NCBI GenBank assembly: GCA_032718475.1
Contig: JAUCBJ010000494.1
Location: 1-38,818, forward strand
Direction of reading: 5' to 3'
DNA from: Nemertoderma westbladi
Lineage: Eukaryota > Xenacoelomorpha > Nemertodermatida > Nemertodermatidae
DNA: 38,818 nucleotides
The notes beneath the pieces were generated by a model. The model was given only the letters and a program-made list of their open reading frames with translations, made no database searches and had not been told where the DNA came from. Position numbers and translations under genes: made by a program. Below are positions 23,260 through 33,379 of the stretch, one piece after another (the first letter of the stretch is position 1; every line of letters starts with the position of its first letter).

Positions 23260-26200
23260 TTACAGAGGTCTGTAGACATGGGACGGAACTCCTTTGAGCA
23301 AAGCATCCGTTTCAGTTACAGAGGTCTGTAGACATGGGACGGAACTCCTTTGAGCAAAGCATCCGTTTCAGTTACAGAGGTCTGTAGACATGGGACGGAA
23401 CTCCTTTGAGCGAAGCATCCGTTTCAGTTACAGAGGTCTGTAGACATGGGACGGAACTCCTTTGAGCAAAGCATCCGTTTCAGTTACAGAGGTCTGTAGA
23501 CATGGGACGGAACTCCTTTGAGCAAAGCATCCGTTTCAGTTACAGAGGTCTGTAGACATGGGACGGAACTCCTTTGAGCAAAGCATCCGTTTCAGTTACA
23601 GAGGTCTGTAGACATGGGACGGAACTCCTTTGAGCAAAGCATCCGTTTCAGTTACAGAGGTCTGTAGACATGGGACGGAACTCCTTTGAGCAAAGCATCC
23701 GTTTCAGTTACAGAGGTCTGTAGACATGGGGCGGAACTCCTTTGAGCAAAGCATCCGTTTCAGTTACAGAGGTCTGTAGACATGGGACGGAACTCCTTTG
23801 AGCAAAGCATCCGTTTCAGTTACAGAGGTCTGTAGACATGGGACGGAACTCCTTTGAGCAAAGCATCCGTTTCAGTTACAGAGGTCTGTAGACATGGGAC
23901 GGAACTCCTTTGAGCAAAGCATCCGTTTCAGTTACAGAGGTCTGTAGACATGGGACGGAACTCCTTTGAGCAAAGCATCCGTTTCAGTTACAGAGGTCTG
24001 TAGACATGGGACGGAACTCCTTTGAGCAAAGCATCCGTTTCAGTTACAGAGGTCTGTAGACATGGGACGGAACTCCTTTGAGCAAAGCATCCGTTTCAGT
24101 TACAGAGGTCTGTAGACATGGGACGGAACTCCTTTGAGCAAAGCATCCGTTTCAGTTACAGAGGTCTGTAGACATGGGACGGAACTCCTTTGAGCAAAGC
24201 ATCCGTTTCAGTTACAGAGGTCTGTAGACATGGGACGGAACTCCTTTGAGCAAAGCATCCGTTTCAGTTACAGAGGTCTGTAGACATGGGACGGAACTCC
24301 TTTGAGCAAAGCATCCGTTTCAGTTACAGAGGTCTGTAGACATGGGACGGAACTCCTTTGAGCAAAGCATCCGTTTCAGTTACAGAGGTCTGTAGACATG
24401 GGACGGAACTCCTTTGAGCAAAGCATCCGTTTCAGTTACAGAGGTCTGTAGACATGGGACGGAACTCCTTTGAGCAAAGCATCCGTTTCAGTTACAGAGG
24501 TCTGTAGACATGGGACGGAACTCCTTTGAGCAAAGCATCCGTTTCAGTTACAGAGGTCTGTAGACATGGGACGGAACTCCTTTGAGCAAAGCATCCGTTT
24601 CAGTTACAGAGGTCTGTAGACATGGGACGGAACTCCTTTGAGCAAAGCATCCGTTTCAGTTACAGAGGTCTGTAGACATGGGACGGAACTCCTTTGAGCA
24701 AAGCATCCGTTTCAGTTACAGAGGTCTGTAGACATGGGACGGAACTCCTTTGAGCAAAGCATCCGTTTCAGTTACAGAGGTCTGTAGACATGGGACGGAA
24801 CTCCTTTGAGCAAAGCATCCGTTTCAGTTACAGAGGTCTGTAGACATGGGACGGAACTCCTTTGAGCAAAGCATCCGTTTCAGTTACAGAGGTCTGTAGA
24901 CATGGGACGGAACTCCTTTGAGCAAAGCATCCGTTTCAGTTACAGAGGTCTGTAGACATGGGACGGAACTCCTTTGAGCAAAGCATCCGTTTCAGTTACA
25001 GAGGTCTGTAGACATGGGACGGAACTCCTTTGAGCAAAGCATCCGTTTCAGTTACAGAGGTCTGTAGACATGGGACGGAACTCCTTTGAGCAAAGCATCC
25101 GTTTCAGTTACAGAGGTCTGTAGACATGGGACGGAACTCCTTTGAGCAAAGCATCCGTTTCAGTTACAGAGGTCTGTAGACATGGGACGGAACTCCTTTG
25201 AGCAAAGCATCCGTTTCAGTTACAGAGGTCTGTAGACATGGGACGGAACTCCTTTGAGCAAAGCATCCGTTTCAGTTACAGAGGTCTGTAGACATGGGAC
25301 GGAACTCCTTTGAGCAAAGCATCCGTTTCAGTTACAGAGGTCTGTAGACATGGGACGGAACTCCTTTGAGCAAAGCATCCGTTTCAGTTACAGAGGTCTG
25401 TAGACATGGGACGGAACTCCTTTGAGCAAAGCATCCGTTTCAGTTACAGAGGTCTGTAGACATGGGACGGAACTCCTTTGAGCAAAGCATCCGTTTCAGT
25501 TACAGAGGTCTGTAGACATGGGACGGAACTCCTTTGAGCAAAGCATCCGTTTCAGTTACAGAGGTCTGTAGACATGGGACGGAACTCCTTTGAGCAAAGC
25601 ATCCGTTTCAGTTACAGAGGTCTGTAGACATGGGACGGAACTCCTTTGAGCAAAGCATCCGTTTCAGTTACAGAGGTCTGTAGACATGGGACGGAACTCC
25701 TTTGAGCAAAGCATCCGTTTCAGTTACAGAGGTCTGTAGACATGGGACGGAACTCCTTTGAGCAAAGCATCCGTTTCAGTTACAGAGGTCTGTAGACATG
25801 GGACGGAACTCCTTTGAGCAAAGCATCCGTTTCAGTTACAGAGGTCTGTAGACATGGGACGGAACTCCTTTGAGCAAAGCATCCGTTTCAGTTACAGAGG
25901 TCTGTAGACATGGGACGGAACTCCTTTGAGCAAAGCATCCGTTTCAGTTACAGAGGTCTGTAGACATGGGACGGAACTCCTTTGAGCAAAGCATCCGTTT
26001 CAGTTACAGAGGTCTGTAGACATGGGACGGAACTCCTTTGAGCAAAGCATCCGTTTCAGTTACAGAGGTCTGTAGACATGGGACGGAACTCCTTTGAGCA
26101 AAGCATCCGTTTCAGTTACAGAGGTCTGTAGACATGGGACGGAACTCCTTTGAGCAAAGCATCCGTTTCAGTTACAGAGGTCTGTAGACATGGGACGGAA

Positions 26201-27179
26201 CTCCTTTGAGCAAAGCATCCGTTTCAGTTACAGAGGTCTGTAGACATGGGACGGAACTCCTTTGAGCAAAGCATCCGTTTCAGTTACAGAGGTCTGTAGA
26301 CATGGGACGGAACTCCTTTGAGCAAAGCATCCGTTTCAGTTACAGAGGTCTGTAGACATGGGACGGAACTCCTTTGAGCAAAGCATCCGTTTCAGTTACA
26401 GAGGTCTGTAGACATGGGACGGAACTCCTTTGAGCAAAGCATCCGTTTCAGTTACAGAGGTCTGTAGACATGGGACGGAACTCCTTTGAGCAAAGCATCC
26501 GTTTCAGTTACAGAGGTCTGTAGACATGGGACGGAACTCCTTTGAGCAAAGCATCCGTTTCAGTTACAGAGGTCTGTAGACATGGGACGGAACTCCTTTG
26601 AGCAAAGCATCCGTTTCAGTTACAGAGGTCTGTAGACATGGGACGGAACTCCTTTGAGCAAAGCATCCGTTTCAGTTACAGAGGTCTGTAGACATGGGAC
26701 GGAACTCCTACGAGCAAAGCATCCGTTTCAGTTACAGAGGTCTGTAGACATGGGACGGAACTCCTATGAGCAAAGCATCCGTTTCAGTTACAGAGGTCTG
26801 TAGACATGGGACGGAACTCCTATGAGCAAAGCATCCGTTTCAGTTACAGAGGTCTGTAGACATGGGACGGAACTCCTACGAGCAAAGCATCCGTTTCAGT
26901 TACAGAGGTCTGTAGACATGGGACGGAACTCCTTTGAGCAAAGCATCCGTTTCAGTTACAGAGGTCTGTAGACATGGGACGGAACTCCTTTGAGCAAAGC
27001 ATCCGTTTCAGTTACAGAGGTCTGTAGACATGGGACGGAACTCCTTTGAGCAAAGCATCCGTTTCAGTTACAGAGGTCTGTAGACATGGGACGGAACTCC
27101 TATGAGCAAAGCATCCGTTTCAGTTACAGAGGTCTGTAGACATGGGACGGAACTCCTACGAGCAAAGCATCCGTTTCAG
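23260..27179. repeat. 56-bp satellite of exactly 70 units, born inside a LINE reading frame
   Basis: The unit joins ttacagaggtctgtagacat, gggacggaactccttt and gagcaaagcatccgtttcag. 70 x 56 = 3920 bp fits exactly, with no indel. On the minus strand one unit encodes the LINE peptide KRMLCSKEFRPMSTDLCN. The left flank (gcaattgag) and right flank (agactctgcg) continue the LINE frame, so the array replaces what was one copy. The junction shares only ag between the two parental ends. Units are nearly identical. Exceptions are a gcgaagc unit near 23411, a ggggcgg unit near 23729, and several tacgag or tatgag units between 26709 and 27165, at the right end. The period is not a multiple of three, so the frame is destroyed. 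Confidence 0.97.
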
Positions 27180-28090
27180 AGACTCTGCGTCAAGTCCAGA
27201 TGGACCAGCACCTCCTCTAATCCTGAGGGCCGCGTTAAAGACCATTTTCCCATCAATGGCCGCAAAGGTACTAGGGGGGACAACATCAATTGGACCTCTA
27301 AGAGCCAAATCAAGAGCAAATTCTGCTGGAGCAGGATGTTTCATTCTGAGCTCATCGATGACATCACTGGACAACTCAATAAGTCCATCGTTTGAATTGT
27401 CTAGGAAACGCTGCCCTGATCTTACCAGCAAATACTAGCTTACTAAAGATTCGTGCTGTGTCCGACTGTTTTCGGTCAGGGAGTTTCCTTTGAATCTTCT
27501 TCTGTATAGCTAACCCATCTCTAAGAAGGGAGTGGAAGTCACCAGAGTCCCATACCTGGAGCCTTGAAGACAGCACCTTGCTATGATCAGCAGCCTTTGA
27601 CTTACTGTGGGGCTTCTGCTATAGCAAGTGTGGCATAATTGCAATTAGCTTGAATGCTAGGCCCTCTAAAGGTGAGGCCGTTTTCCAGCCTGACGTTATT
27701 ATAATTGTTTCACTTACAAATGCTGTACCAGCCTTGCCTGAAGGTAACTTGAAACAGTTCTTGCGCCAATGTGAGACTGTAGTGTAGATCAGATCCACTT
27801 CCTTACTAAGAACATGACCAGAAGTTGCGCCCCACTTAAAGCTTGGAGGGTGGAATGGTTTGTAAGTAGGCAGACCTGCTTTAGCTTCCAGTCTAGAGTA
27901 ACTACCTTCACATTCACTATCCACTATAACCTGATCTGTTGCTTGTCCATCCTGTTCAGGGCTCCCCATAGCTGGAGGTTATACAATAACGGGGCATACA
28001 GATCCTCCTTGTTATTTATGTCTTTGTAGAAGACCATTTGAGTTTACTAAGCAGCTTTTCCAACAAGCAGGGCAGTCCTGACGCGATGGC
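27180..28090 (-). pseudogene. N-terminal part of the same broken non-LTR retrotransposon
   Basis: Minus strand, continuing the element of 21540-23259 across the satellite. From 28090: a possible C2H2-type finger (DCPACWKSCLVNSNGLLQRH, near 28085-28025) before a stop. Then HWRKNCFKLPSGKAGTAFVS and LEGLAFKLIAIMPHLL ending in a stop (27969-27619), then QKPHSKSK and SRLQVWDSGDFHSLLRDGLA (about 27610-27430). After a frameshift follow HPAPAEFALDLALRGPIDVV and GGAGPSGLDAESLKRM, which runs into the satellite. These blocks lie in the usual family order. At least one stop and one frameshift in this half make it a dead copy. The true 5' end is not clear; 28091-28436 contains nothing I can assign. Confidence 0.8.
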
Positions 28091-28436
28091 TGTTATTGTG
28101 AGCTACGGCTTGATTGGCTACAGATTGAGTAGTGGTGTACAACACATCCGACGAAAGATATCCCTCTAGTGATCTTTACTAGAGGAGTTCCATTACACAT
28201 GGTCCGGAATAAACTGCGCCATCATCCGCAAAGGGGCTTGGTGGTTTCGGAGGTGCAGTGGCTACAACCTAAACGGGGTCTACGGGAGGGAGGAGGAACT
28301 TATTGGCTCACATTCACTGACTCTTGGAGCCACATACCGATGGATGAAATAGAAATGAAGGTCAGAGTTTAGCGAATCTACTATTGTTAACTTTTAACTA
28401 TATAATTATGTTTGTTTATATTTTTTTATAGTTTAC

Positions 28437-28530
28437 ATTAGGGATGCAACAGAGCTTAAATTTCATCCGGAGCCGGAGCCCGGAGGTTTCTCCGGGTTGC
28501 AATATGAGCTCCGGCCGGAGACAGAGATTT
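28437..28530. mobile_element. hAT-like terminal sequence
   Basis: tagggatgcaacagag is followed by ccggagccggagcc and ctccggccggag. A tagggatgca start with internal inverted GC-rich repeats is typical of short hAT-derived elements (family knowledge). No matching second end was found before the poly-G tract. Confidence 0.35.
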
Positions 28531-28587
28531 GGGGATTGATAGTTCCAATGTATTATTATAGTAGACAGATATGTGTTCATGAGACGA

Positions 28588-28608
28588 GGGGGGGGGGGGG
28601 GGGGGGGG
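28588..28608 (+). repeat. poly-G tract, 21 bases
   Basis: An uninterrupted run of G between gagacga and tgacgc. Length may be affected by sequencing error. Confidence 0.9.
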
Positions 28609-28847
28609 TGACGCAAATTATTTTTCGGTGAATAAATATTTGGATCAATGTTAAATTATCAATTAAGGGAAATGAGCAGTTTACAGTGGCATGTTATTCT
28701 AATCAAAACAATTTAAACTAAATTAATATACATCAAAAAACTTACATGGGAAAAAAGTAGAGCTTTTTTTCACTATTCTCGAACCATTTTATTTACCGAG
28801 CGTCAGTGAGGTTAAGAAAGGGTCGAGAGAGCGAGTCCCCGAGAGAG

Positions 28848-29329
28848 CTCGAGCCCCCGAGTCCCTGAGTCCCCGAGTCCCCGGGTCCCCGAGTCCCCGG
28901 GTCTCCGAGTCCCCGGGTCTCCGGGTCCCCGAGTCCCCTGGTCCCCGAGTCTCCGAGTCCCCGGGTCCCCGGGTCCCCGAGTCCCCGGGTCTCCGAGTCT
29001 CCGAGTCCCCGGGTCCCCGGGTCGCCGAGTCTCCGAGTCCCCGGGTCTCCGAGTCCCCAGGTCCCCGAGCCCCCGAGTCCCCGAGCCCCCGAGTCCCCGA
29101 GCCCCCGGGTCCCCGAGTCCCCGGGTCCCCGAGTCCCCGGGTCCCCGGGTCCCCGGGTCCCCGAGTCCCCGAGTCCCCGGGTCCCCGAGTCCCCGGGTCC
29201 CCGAGTCCCCGAGTCCCCGGGTCCCCGAGTCCCCGGGTCCCCGGGTCCCCGAGTCACCGAGTCCCCGGGTCCCCGAGTCCCCGAGTCCCCGAGTCCCCGA
29301 GTCCCCGGGTCCCGGAGCCCCCGAGTCCT
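28848..29329. repeat. 8-bp GC-rich minisatellite, about 60 units, GGGG-repeated on the minus strand
   Basis: The unit is gtccccg followed by a or g. On the minus strand this puts a run of four G every eight bases. Because 8 is not a multiple of three, all three phases encode the same cyclic pattern and a minus-strand frame (28793-29350) reads GDSGTRGPGDSGTRGLG. I do not consider it a gene: it is pure repeat with no domain. The flanks 28609-28847 and 29330-29399 are unique and unassigned. Confidence 0.95.
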
Positions 29330-29399
29330 TCTTAATTGAGTTTCAATCATTATTTCTTAGAACTTTTTGAAGGTTTAACAGTAGTAGAGTCTTGGGGGG

Positions 29400-29684
29400 C
29401 TTTGCGACAGTTAGACCTCACTGACACCCATTGGGTGTCATATGACACCATATTATCACCCTATGGGTGTCATTAGGTGTCATTGGCGCCAGACTGTCTG
29501 GGTGAACCTCCTAATTAGGCTAATTAGACCCTAATTGACAGGTGTCATCAATTAATTAGTACAATTAAACCCTAATAGGTGTCTTATGACTCCTAGTTAG
29601 GGTTTAATTGATTTATCCTAATTAATCAGACTGATTAGCGCCCTGACGCACAATGGTCATCAGTGTTGTCTAACTGTCACAAAG
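29400..29684. mobile_element. TIR element with repeated GGTGTCAT motifs
   Basis: The left arm ctttgcgacagttagacctc (29400-29424) matches the inverse of the right arm (29660-29684, ending taactgtcacaaag) with few differences. Inside, ggtgtcat or its inverse occurs about eight times (for example 29432-29465, 29485, 29540). An inverted aattaggctaattag / ctaattaatcag segment is also present. The element is non-coding and about 285 bp. Target duplication not resolved. Confidence 0.75.
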
Positions 29685-29689
29685 AGGTG

Positions 29690-30199
29690 CAAAGGGTGTC
29701 ATAAGTGACACCGCGGCTCTTTTATTTATTAATACTCATTTATTTGTATTTAATATTAAATTAATTATTTGTACTTAATTTTACTTTATATATTGATTTC
29801 TATTTTTAGAATTACCAATGATTAGTTTTATATATTACTTTCTAAATGATGTCTTTGTTGACATCGCATTGTTATATTTAGCCCTAGGGTATACAGGTTA
29901 CCAGTTACGCATGAATGAACAATTTATCGGGGCCCTTTTAAAATTCTTTTTGTGCTGCGTCAGGATTATATTGCTTTAAGAGTTCTGAGGGGCGAGCCAT
30001 GAGGCAAGATGTTTGAGACTTATTTAGATATATTATTACTTAATTTTGACCCCCCAGTCGGTATCTATTACAATATGGGCTATATCTTTTACGGAGTCAT
30101 AGAGTAGTCTGAAGTTCCCCAGTCTGCCGCTAGAGGGCGAAATGTGAAAACCATACAGTAGCTATGAATTGGTTACTAGGCAATAATACTGCATTTTGT
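29690..30199. other. unique intronic sequence with a CTCF-like motif
   Basis: AT-rich first half (29720-29880), then mixed sequence without a coding frame. The string ccgctagagggcg at 30127-30139 resembles the core CTCF consensus (CCASYAGRKGGC). A single motif match is weak evidence for a bound site. Confidence 0.4.
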
Positions 30200-31588
30200 A
30201 TAGTGGCGATATCTCCTTTGCAGAAGTGAAGGCTGCTGCAAAGAGCATTAAGACCAATCGTGCCAGTGGAGTAGATGGTGTTCCCCCTGAGGTCTTTAAA
30301 ATACCTGAGTGTTTAAAGCTCATCTATCCCATCATAGTAGACATGTACCGTACAACAAGAGTCCCACAAGAAATGAAAACAAATAAGTTGGTGCCAGTTC
30401 CCAAGAAGGGCAACCTAACACTCTATGGTTCTTTTCGGGGAATCTCATTGATCTCGATTGCTGCAAAGCTATACAATAGGATTCTATTAAATCGCATCAG
30501 GGATCCCATTGAGAGACTGCTCCGTGGAAATCAGAATGGGTTCCGTAAAGGTCGTGGGACCATGGAGCCCATTTTGGCACTTAGAAGGATAATTGAAGAG
30601 TTATCAAAAAAGAAAGACAGGCATCTGGCTGTTATCTTTGTTGACTTCTTCAAGGCCTTTGATTCAGTCTCTCGCTCACGTATGTTCAGCATACTTTCAT
30701 TATATGGGATTCCTGATGAAATTATTGCAGCAATCAGATCAGTATACGATGGTTCGACAACATTTGTGTCTACTGTTGACGGTGACACAGAACCATTTGA
30801 AGTGTTATGGGGCGTCCTCCAAGGAGACACACTTGCACCATTCTTGTTCATAATTGTGGTTGACTATGTTCTACGCATGTCCTTAGATTATCATAATGAT
30901 GATGGGGTGATGATAACTCCACCTACTGGCTCCAGAAGTCGAGGAAATCCTGCCAAGTACCTAACTGATCTAGACTTTGCTGATGACTTAGGAGTACTCT
31001 CAGAATCACTAGAGGGAGCCCAACGGCTCCTCAGCTCATTAGAACATGCTGCTTCTAGTGTTGGTCTTTTTATTAACTATTTAAGACCAAAATTTTGACA
31101 GTTAACTTTGAAAGTCCTCAGCAAGTCTCTGATCGGATGAGCATATGCTCAAAAGATGGTATGCTTGAGCATGTGGATGACTTCTGTTACCTGGGATCAT
31201 GGATCCGGAAGTCAAGTGAGGACCTTCGAATACGTAAGGGAAAGGCATGGGCAGCCTTGAATAGGCTTTCCAGGATTTGGAAGTCACCGAGAATTAATCG
31301 GAAACTTAAGGTCCGATTATTTAGAGCAGCAGTAGTTCCAGTACTCCTCTACGGGAGTCCATGCTGGGCTCTAACTGCTGAGGACACCAAATCTCTGGAT
31401 GGCACATTCACAAGAATGCTACGCCGGGTTCATTGTGTCAAGTACAATGCACACATCTCCAACCAGACACTATATAACATTGGAGGTGTCTCATTGGTTC
31501 CCCCAAGCTTGACACTAGAACAAAATCGCCTCCGCTTTGCAGGACAATGCTTTCACCGTGAGGACCAGCCAGTGCATAATCTTGTCTA
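30200..31588 (+). pseudogene. LINE copy 1: 5'-truncated RT plus C-terminal domain
   Basis: Homology to the second copy begins at tggcgatatctcc near 30202. The first frame runs 299 residues: SGVDGVPPEV, the RT finger region, motif A FVDFFKAFDSV (Asp about 150), motif B GVLQGDTLAP (about 206-215) and motif C FADD (261-264), so the catalytic triad is present. Near 31078 a one-base deletion relative to the other copy (aactatttaagacc against aactccagaaagacc) shifts the frame to a stop at 31096. The true frame resumes from 31095: VDDFCYLGSWIR, RKLKVRLFRAAVVPVLLYGS and LRFAGQCF, ending LVY. The C-terminus and 3' end found in the other copy are missing after about 31588. This is an EEP-type non-LTR retrotransposon (RTE/CR1-like; clade not resolved). 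Confidence 0.92.
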
Positions 31589-31592
31589 CTGA

Positions 31593-32180
31593 ATCTCTGA
31601 ATCTGTCATCTAATCTAGGCTACTGAACCATCTGACATTTCTCTGTATAATATGTTAGATATTACAAAAGTATATCTTAAAGAACTCATAGAGAATAAGT
31701 AATAAAATATCGTAATTTTTACTCAACTAAAGTACAAATTACTACTTAAATGAAATAATTCCACACATAAAATGTTTTTTATATGATTCTGACCAGTTAT
31801 CGATAACGTGGTTATTTATAATTATTTCGTTACTTATATGTTTTTATAATTTTAATAAAAAAGAGAGTTCAGTTCAATTCAATTCGCATCTCAATAATTC
31901 TCAGTCATTTCCCATGAAATTTATACAGGTTTGTTCGCCAATAATAGCTCTTTATGTTTAGGTACAGCTTCGGTAGTAACTCGACAACAGCTCCAATTGG
32001 CTAGTTTTGTTGGCAAGTGTTCAACATTTTACACTTTAAGTTAAAAAATATGCATTTTTGAGAAATCTTTCGAAAATTAACTACGATTACGTGGGTCTAT
32101 TTGTATTACCTTAAAACAAGCTGACCACTATAATAAAATAATTATGAAAAGGCAAGCAATGTAAAATACGATTTTCACTT
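31593..32180. other. AT-rich intronic sequence
   Basis: No coding frame. The last 140 bp (aaaaaatatgcatttttgag onwards) weakly resemble sequence near 8010-8040, so they may belong to the same TIR element family whose end is at 32181-32206. Confidence 0.5.
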
Positions 32181-32206
32181 TTGGCCACTTTTATTGAGAA
32201 TCACCC
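32181..32206 (-). repeat. single end of the 3908-8217 element family
   Basis: The reverse complement begins GGGTGATTCTCAATAAAA and ends GTGGCCAA, 26 bp, about 22/26 identical to 3908-3933. The partner end was not located and the adjacent bases are aaa rather than TTA. Confidence 0.65.
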
Positions 32207-32293
32207 AAAAGGTTATAATTATGCATTTATATTGTGTCGTCATAATATTGGCCTTATGTACTAAACAAATAATGTGAACAATATGCCAATGGT

Positions 32294-32434
32294 CTCCATA
32301 GCGAAAAAATGTCAACCGACCCTATTGGGGCTCGAACACGGTACCTAGGTTTCAATCGTACGGTTATCGTCAGCCGGGTGTGTACTGTGTATACTGACTG
32401 AGCTACCAGGACGGGGGAAGAATTCGCTATGGAG
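32294..32434 (-). other. tRNA-like sequence enclosed by a 12-bp inverted repeat
   Basis: Minus strand: an A-box-like cctggtagctcagtcagtat (32410-32391) and a B-box-like gtgttcgagccc (32339-32328). Spacing is longer than in a normal tRNA. Perfect inverted repeats ctccatagcgaa (32294-32305) and ttcgctatggag (32423-32434) bracket the whole. It is probably a tRNA-derived SINE or chimeric MITE. The acceptor ends pair poorly, so a functional tRNA is unlikely. Confidence 0.65.
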
Positions 32435-32497
32435 TGGGATATCATATTTAGGGCAACTAATCACTCAAAGGAAAGTACAACAAACACAAAGATATTA

Positions 32498-32629
32498 ATT
32501 TTAGTGAGTCAAAAAACATTCGTTGGGTCCCACGAGACCACAGAACTAACGTGGCTGTATAATATTAGTTTTCTTACTGAGGTCCCATTGTGGCACCCAT
32601 CTCAGTATGTTTTTATGACTCACTAAAAT
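32498..32629. repeat. 132-bp MITE-like foldback
   Basis: attttagtgagtca (32498-32511) is perfectly inverted at 32616-32629. The arms continue imperfectly inward (ttgggtcccacgagaccac against the inverse of ggtcccattgtggcaccca), so most of the element can fold. Non-coding. Confidence 0.8.
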
Positions 32630-32788
32630 CAATTTATTTGCGGTATATAGCGGTTTTTTAGATGCTGATCGCGATTATAGAAATCAATTTCTGGGGCGCG
32701 AAATAAAGTTTTATCGTGATTAGCGCCCTTGAAAACACTTTATACAATCATTGTAATTTTCAGATAAGATCTAAAAATTCTTAAAATG

Positions 32789-32805
32789 CCCCCCCCCCCC
32801 CCCCC
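32789..32805 (+). repeat. poly-C tract, 17 bases
   Basis: An uninterrupted C run about 150 bp from the USP9X exon end. Exact length is uncertain for technical reasons. 32630-32788 contains nothing else recognised. Confidence 0.85.
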
Positions 32806-32951
32806 GCCTAATGCGAAGTATAAATAGTCGGGGCCAAATATGAACAACTCGAAACATTAATTAACGTTTCTAAACACAACATATTGTAAAACAGTAACGT
32901 TATACTGTATTACCTGCAAACAGCCAATTTATATTTAACAATAACACAAAC

Positions 32952-33216
32952 CTTGTGAGCCATAACCCCATCCTTATCGTCTTCCGCTAGTCTTCTAATC
33001 AACTCCAATAGTTTCTCGCGCTGCTTCTTGGAGGCCCGTTGCCATGACTCCTGGAACCGCTGGAACAGATGGTCTAACTGCTCCGGCGAGAAGTCCCAGG
33101 CTAGTTTGGCTAGAAGGTCGTGGACGTTCTTAACAATGGCCTCGTGTTTACCAGCCTGGGCAGCCCAGATACAGTCCAGGTCTTCTAATATTAACGTCTT
33201 CTCTTTAATAATGAAC
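32952..33216 (-). CDS. USP9X: USP9X ortholog, internal exon (first in window)
   Basis: Minus strand. It includes [60 protein letters not shown] and DGVMAHK, ending at AAG before donor gtttgtg (32951). The next exon begins V-L-x-L-L-W-N-L-A-H, which directly continues the USP9X order, so the 12,963-bp gap to 19988 is one intron. The 5' acceptor is not certain. An AG at 33218-33217 (tactag) gives the start used here. AG dinucleotides ending at 33203 and 33201 would shorten the exon by 14 or 16 bp. The strongly conserved block ([20 protein letters not shown]) makes identity clear. Exons further upstream are not seen in the window. Confidence 0.93.
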
Positions 33217-33379
33217 CTAGTAATTAATTAATATATTGGAATATTTATTTTAAAAAAAGTTTCTTTTTTTTCAACTTTGTTTCTATTGCGGTTTTTAAAT
33301 TTAAGCGCAAAGTTAGATAAATTATAAAACCGACACTTTATTTCTATTAACAATAATCAAGGACCAAAGAGACAAAACT

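Noticed and set aside
28793-29350. 185-residue collagen-like protein on the minus strand
   Set aside because: The pattern is not strict Gly-X-Y and is generated by an 8-bp minisatellite readable in all frames.
30531-30851. Minus-strand open frame, repeated identically at 37612-37932
   Set aside because: It is the antisense of the LINE RT in both copies; its conservation is explained by the RT on the plus strand.
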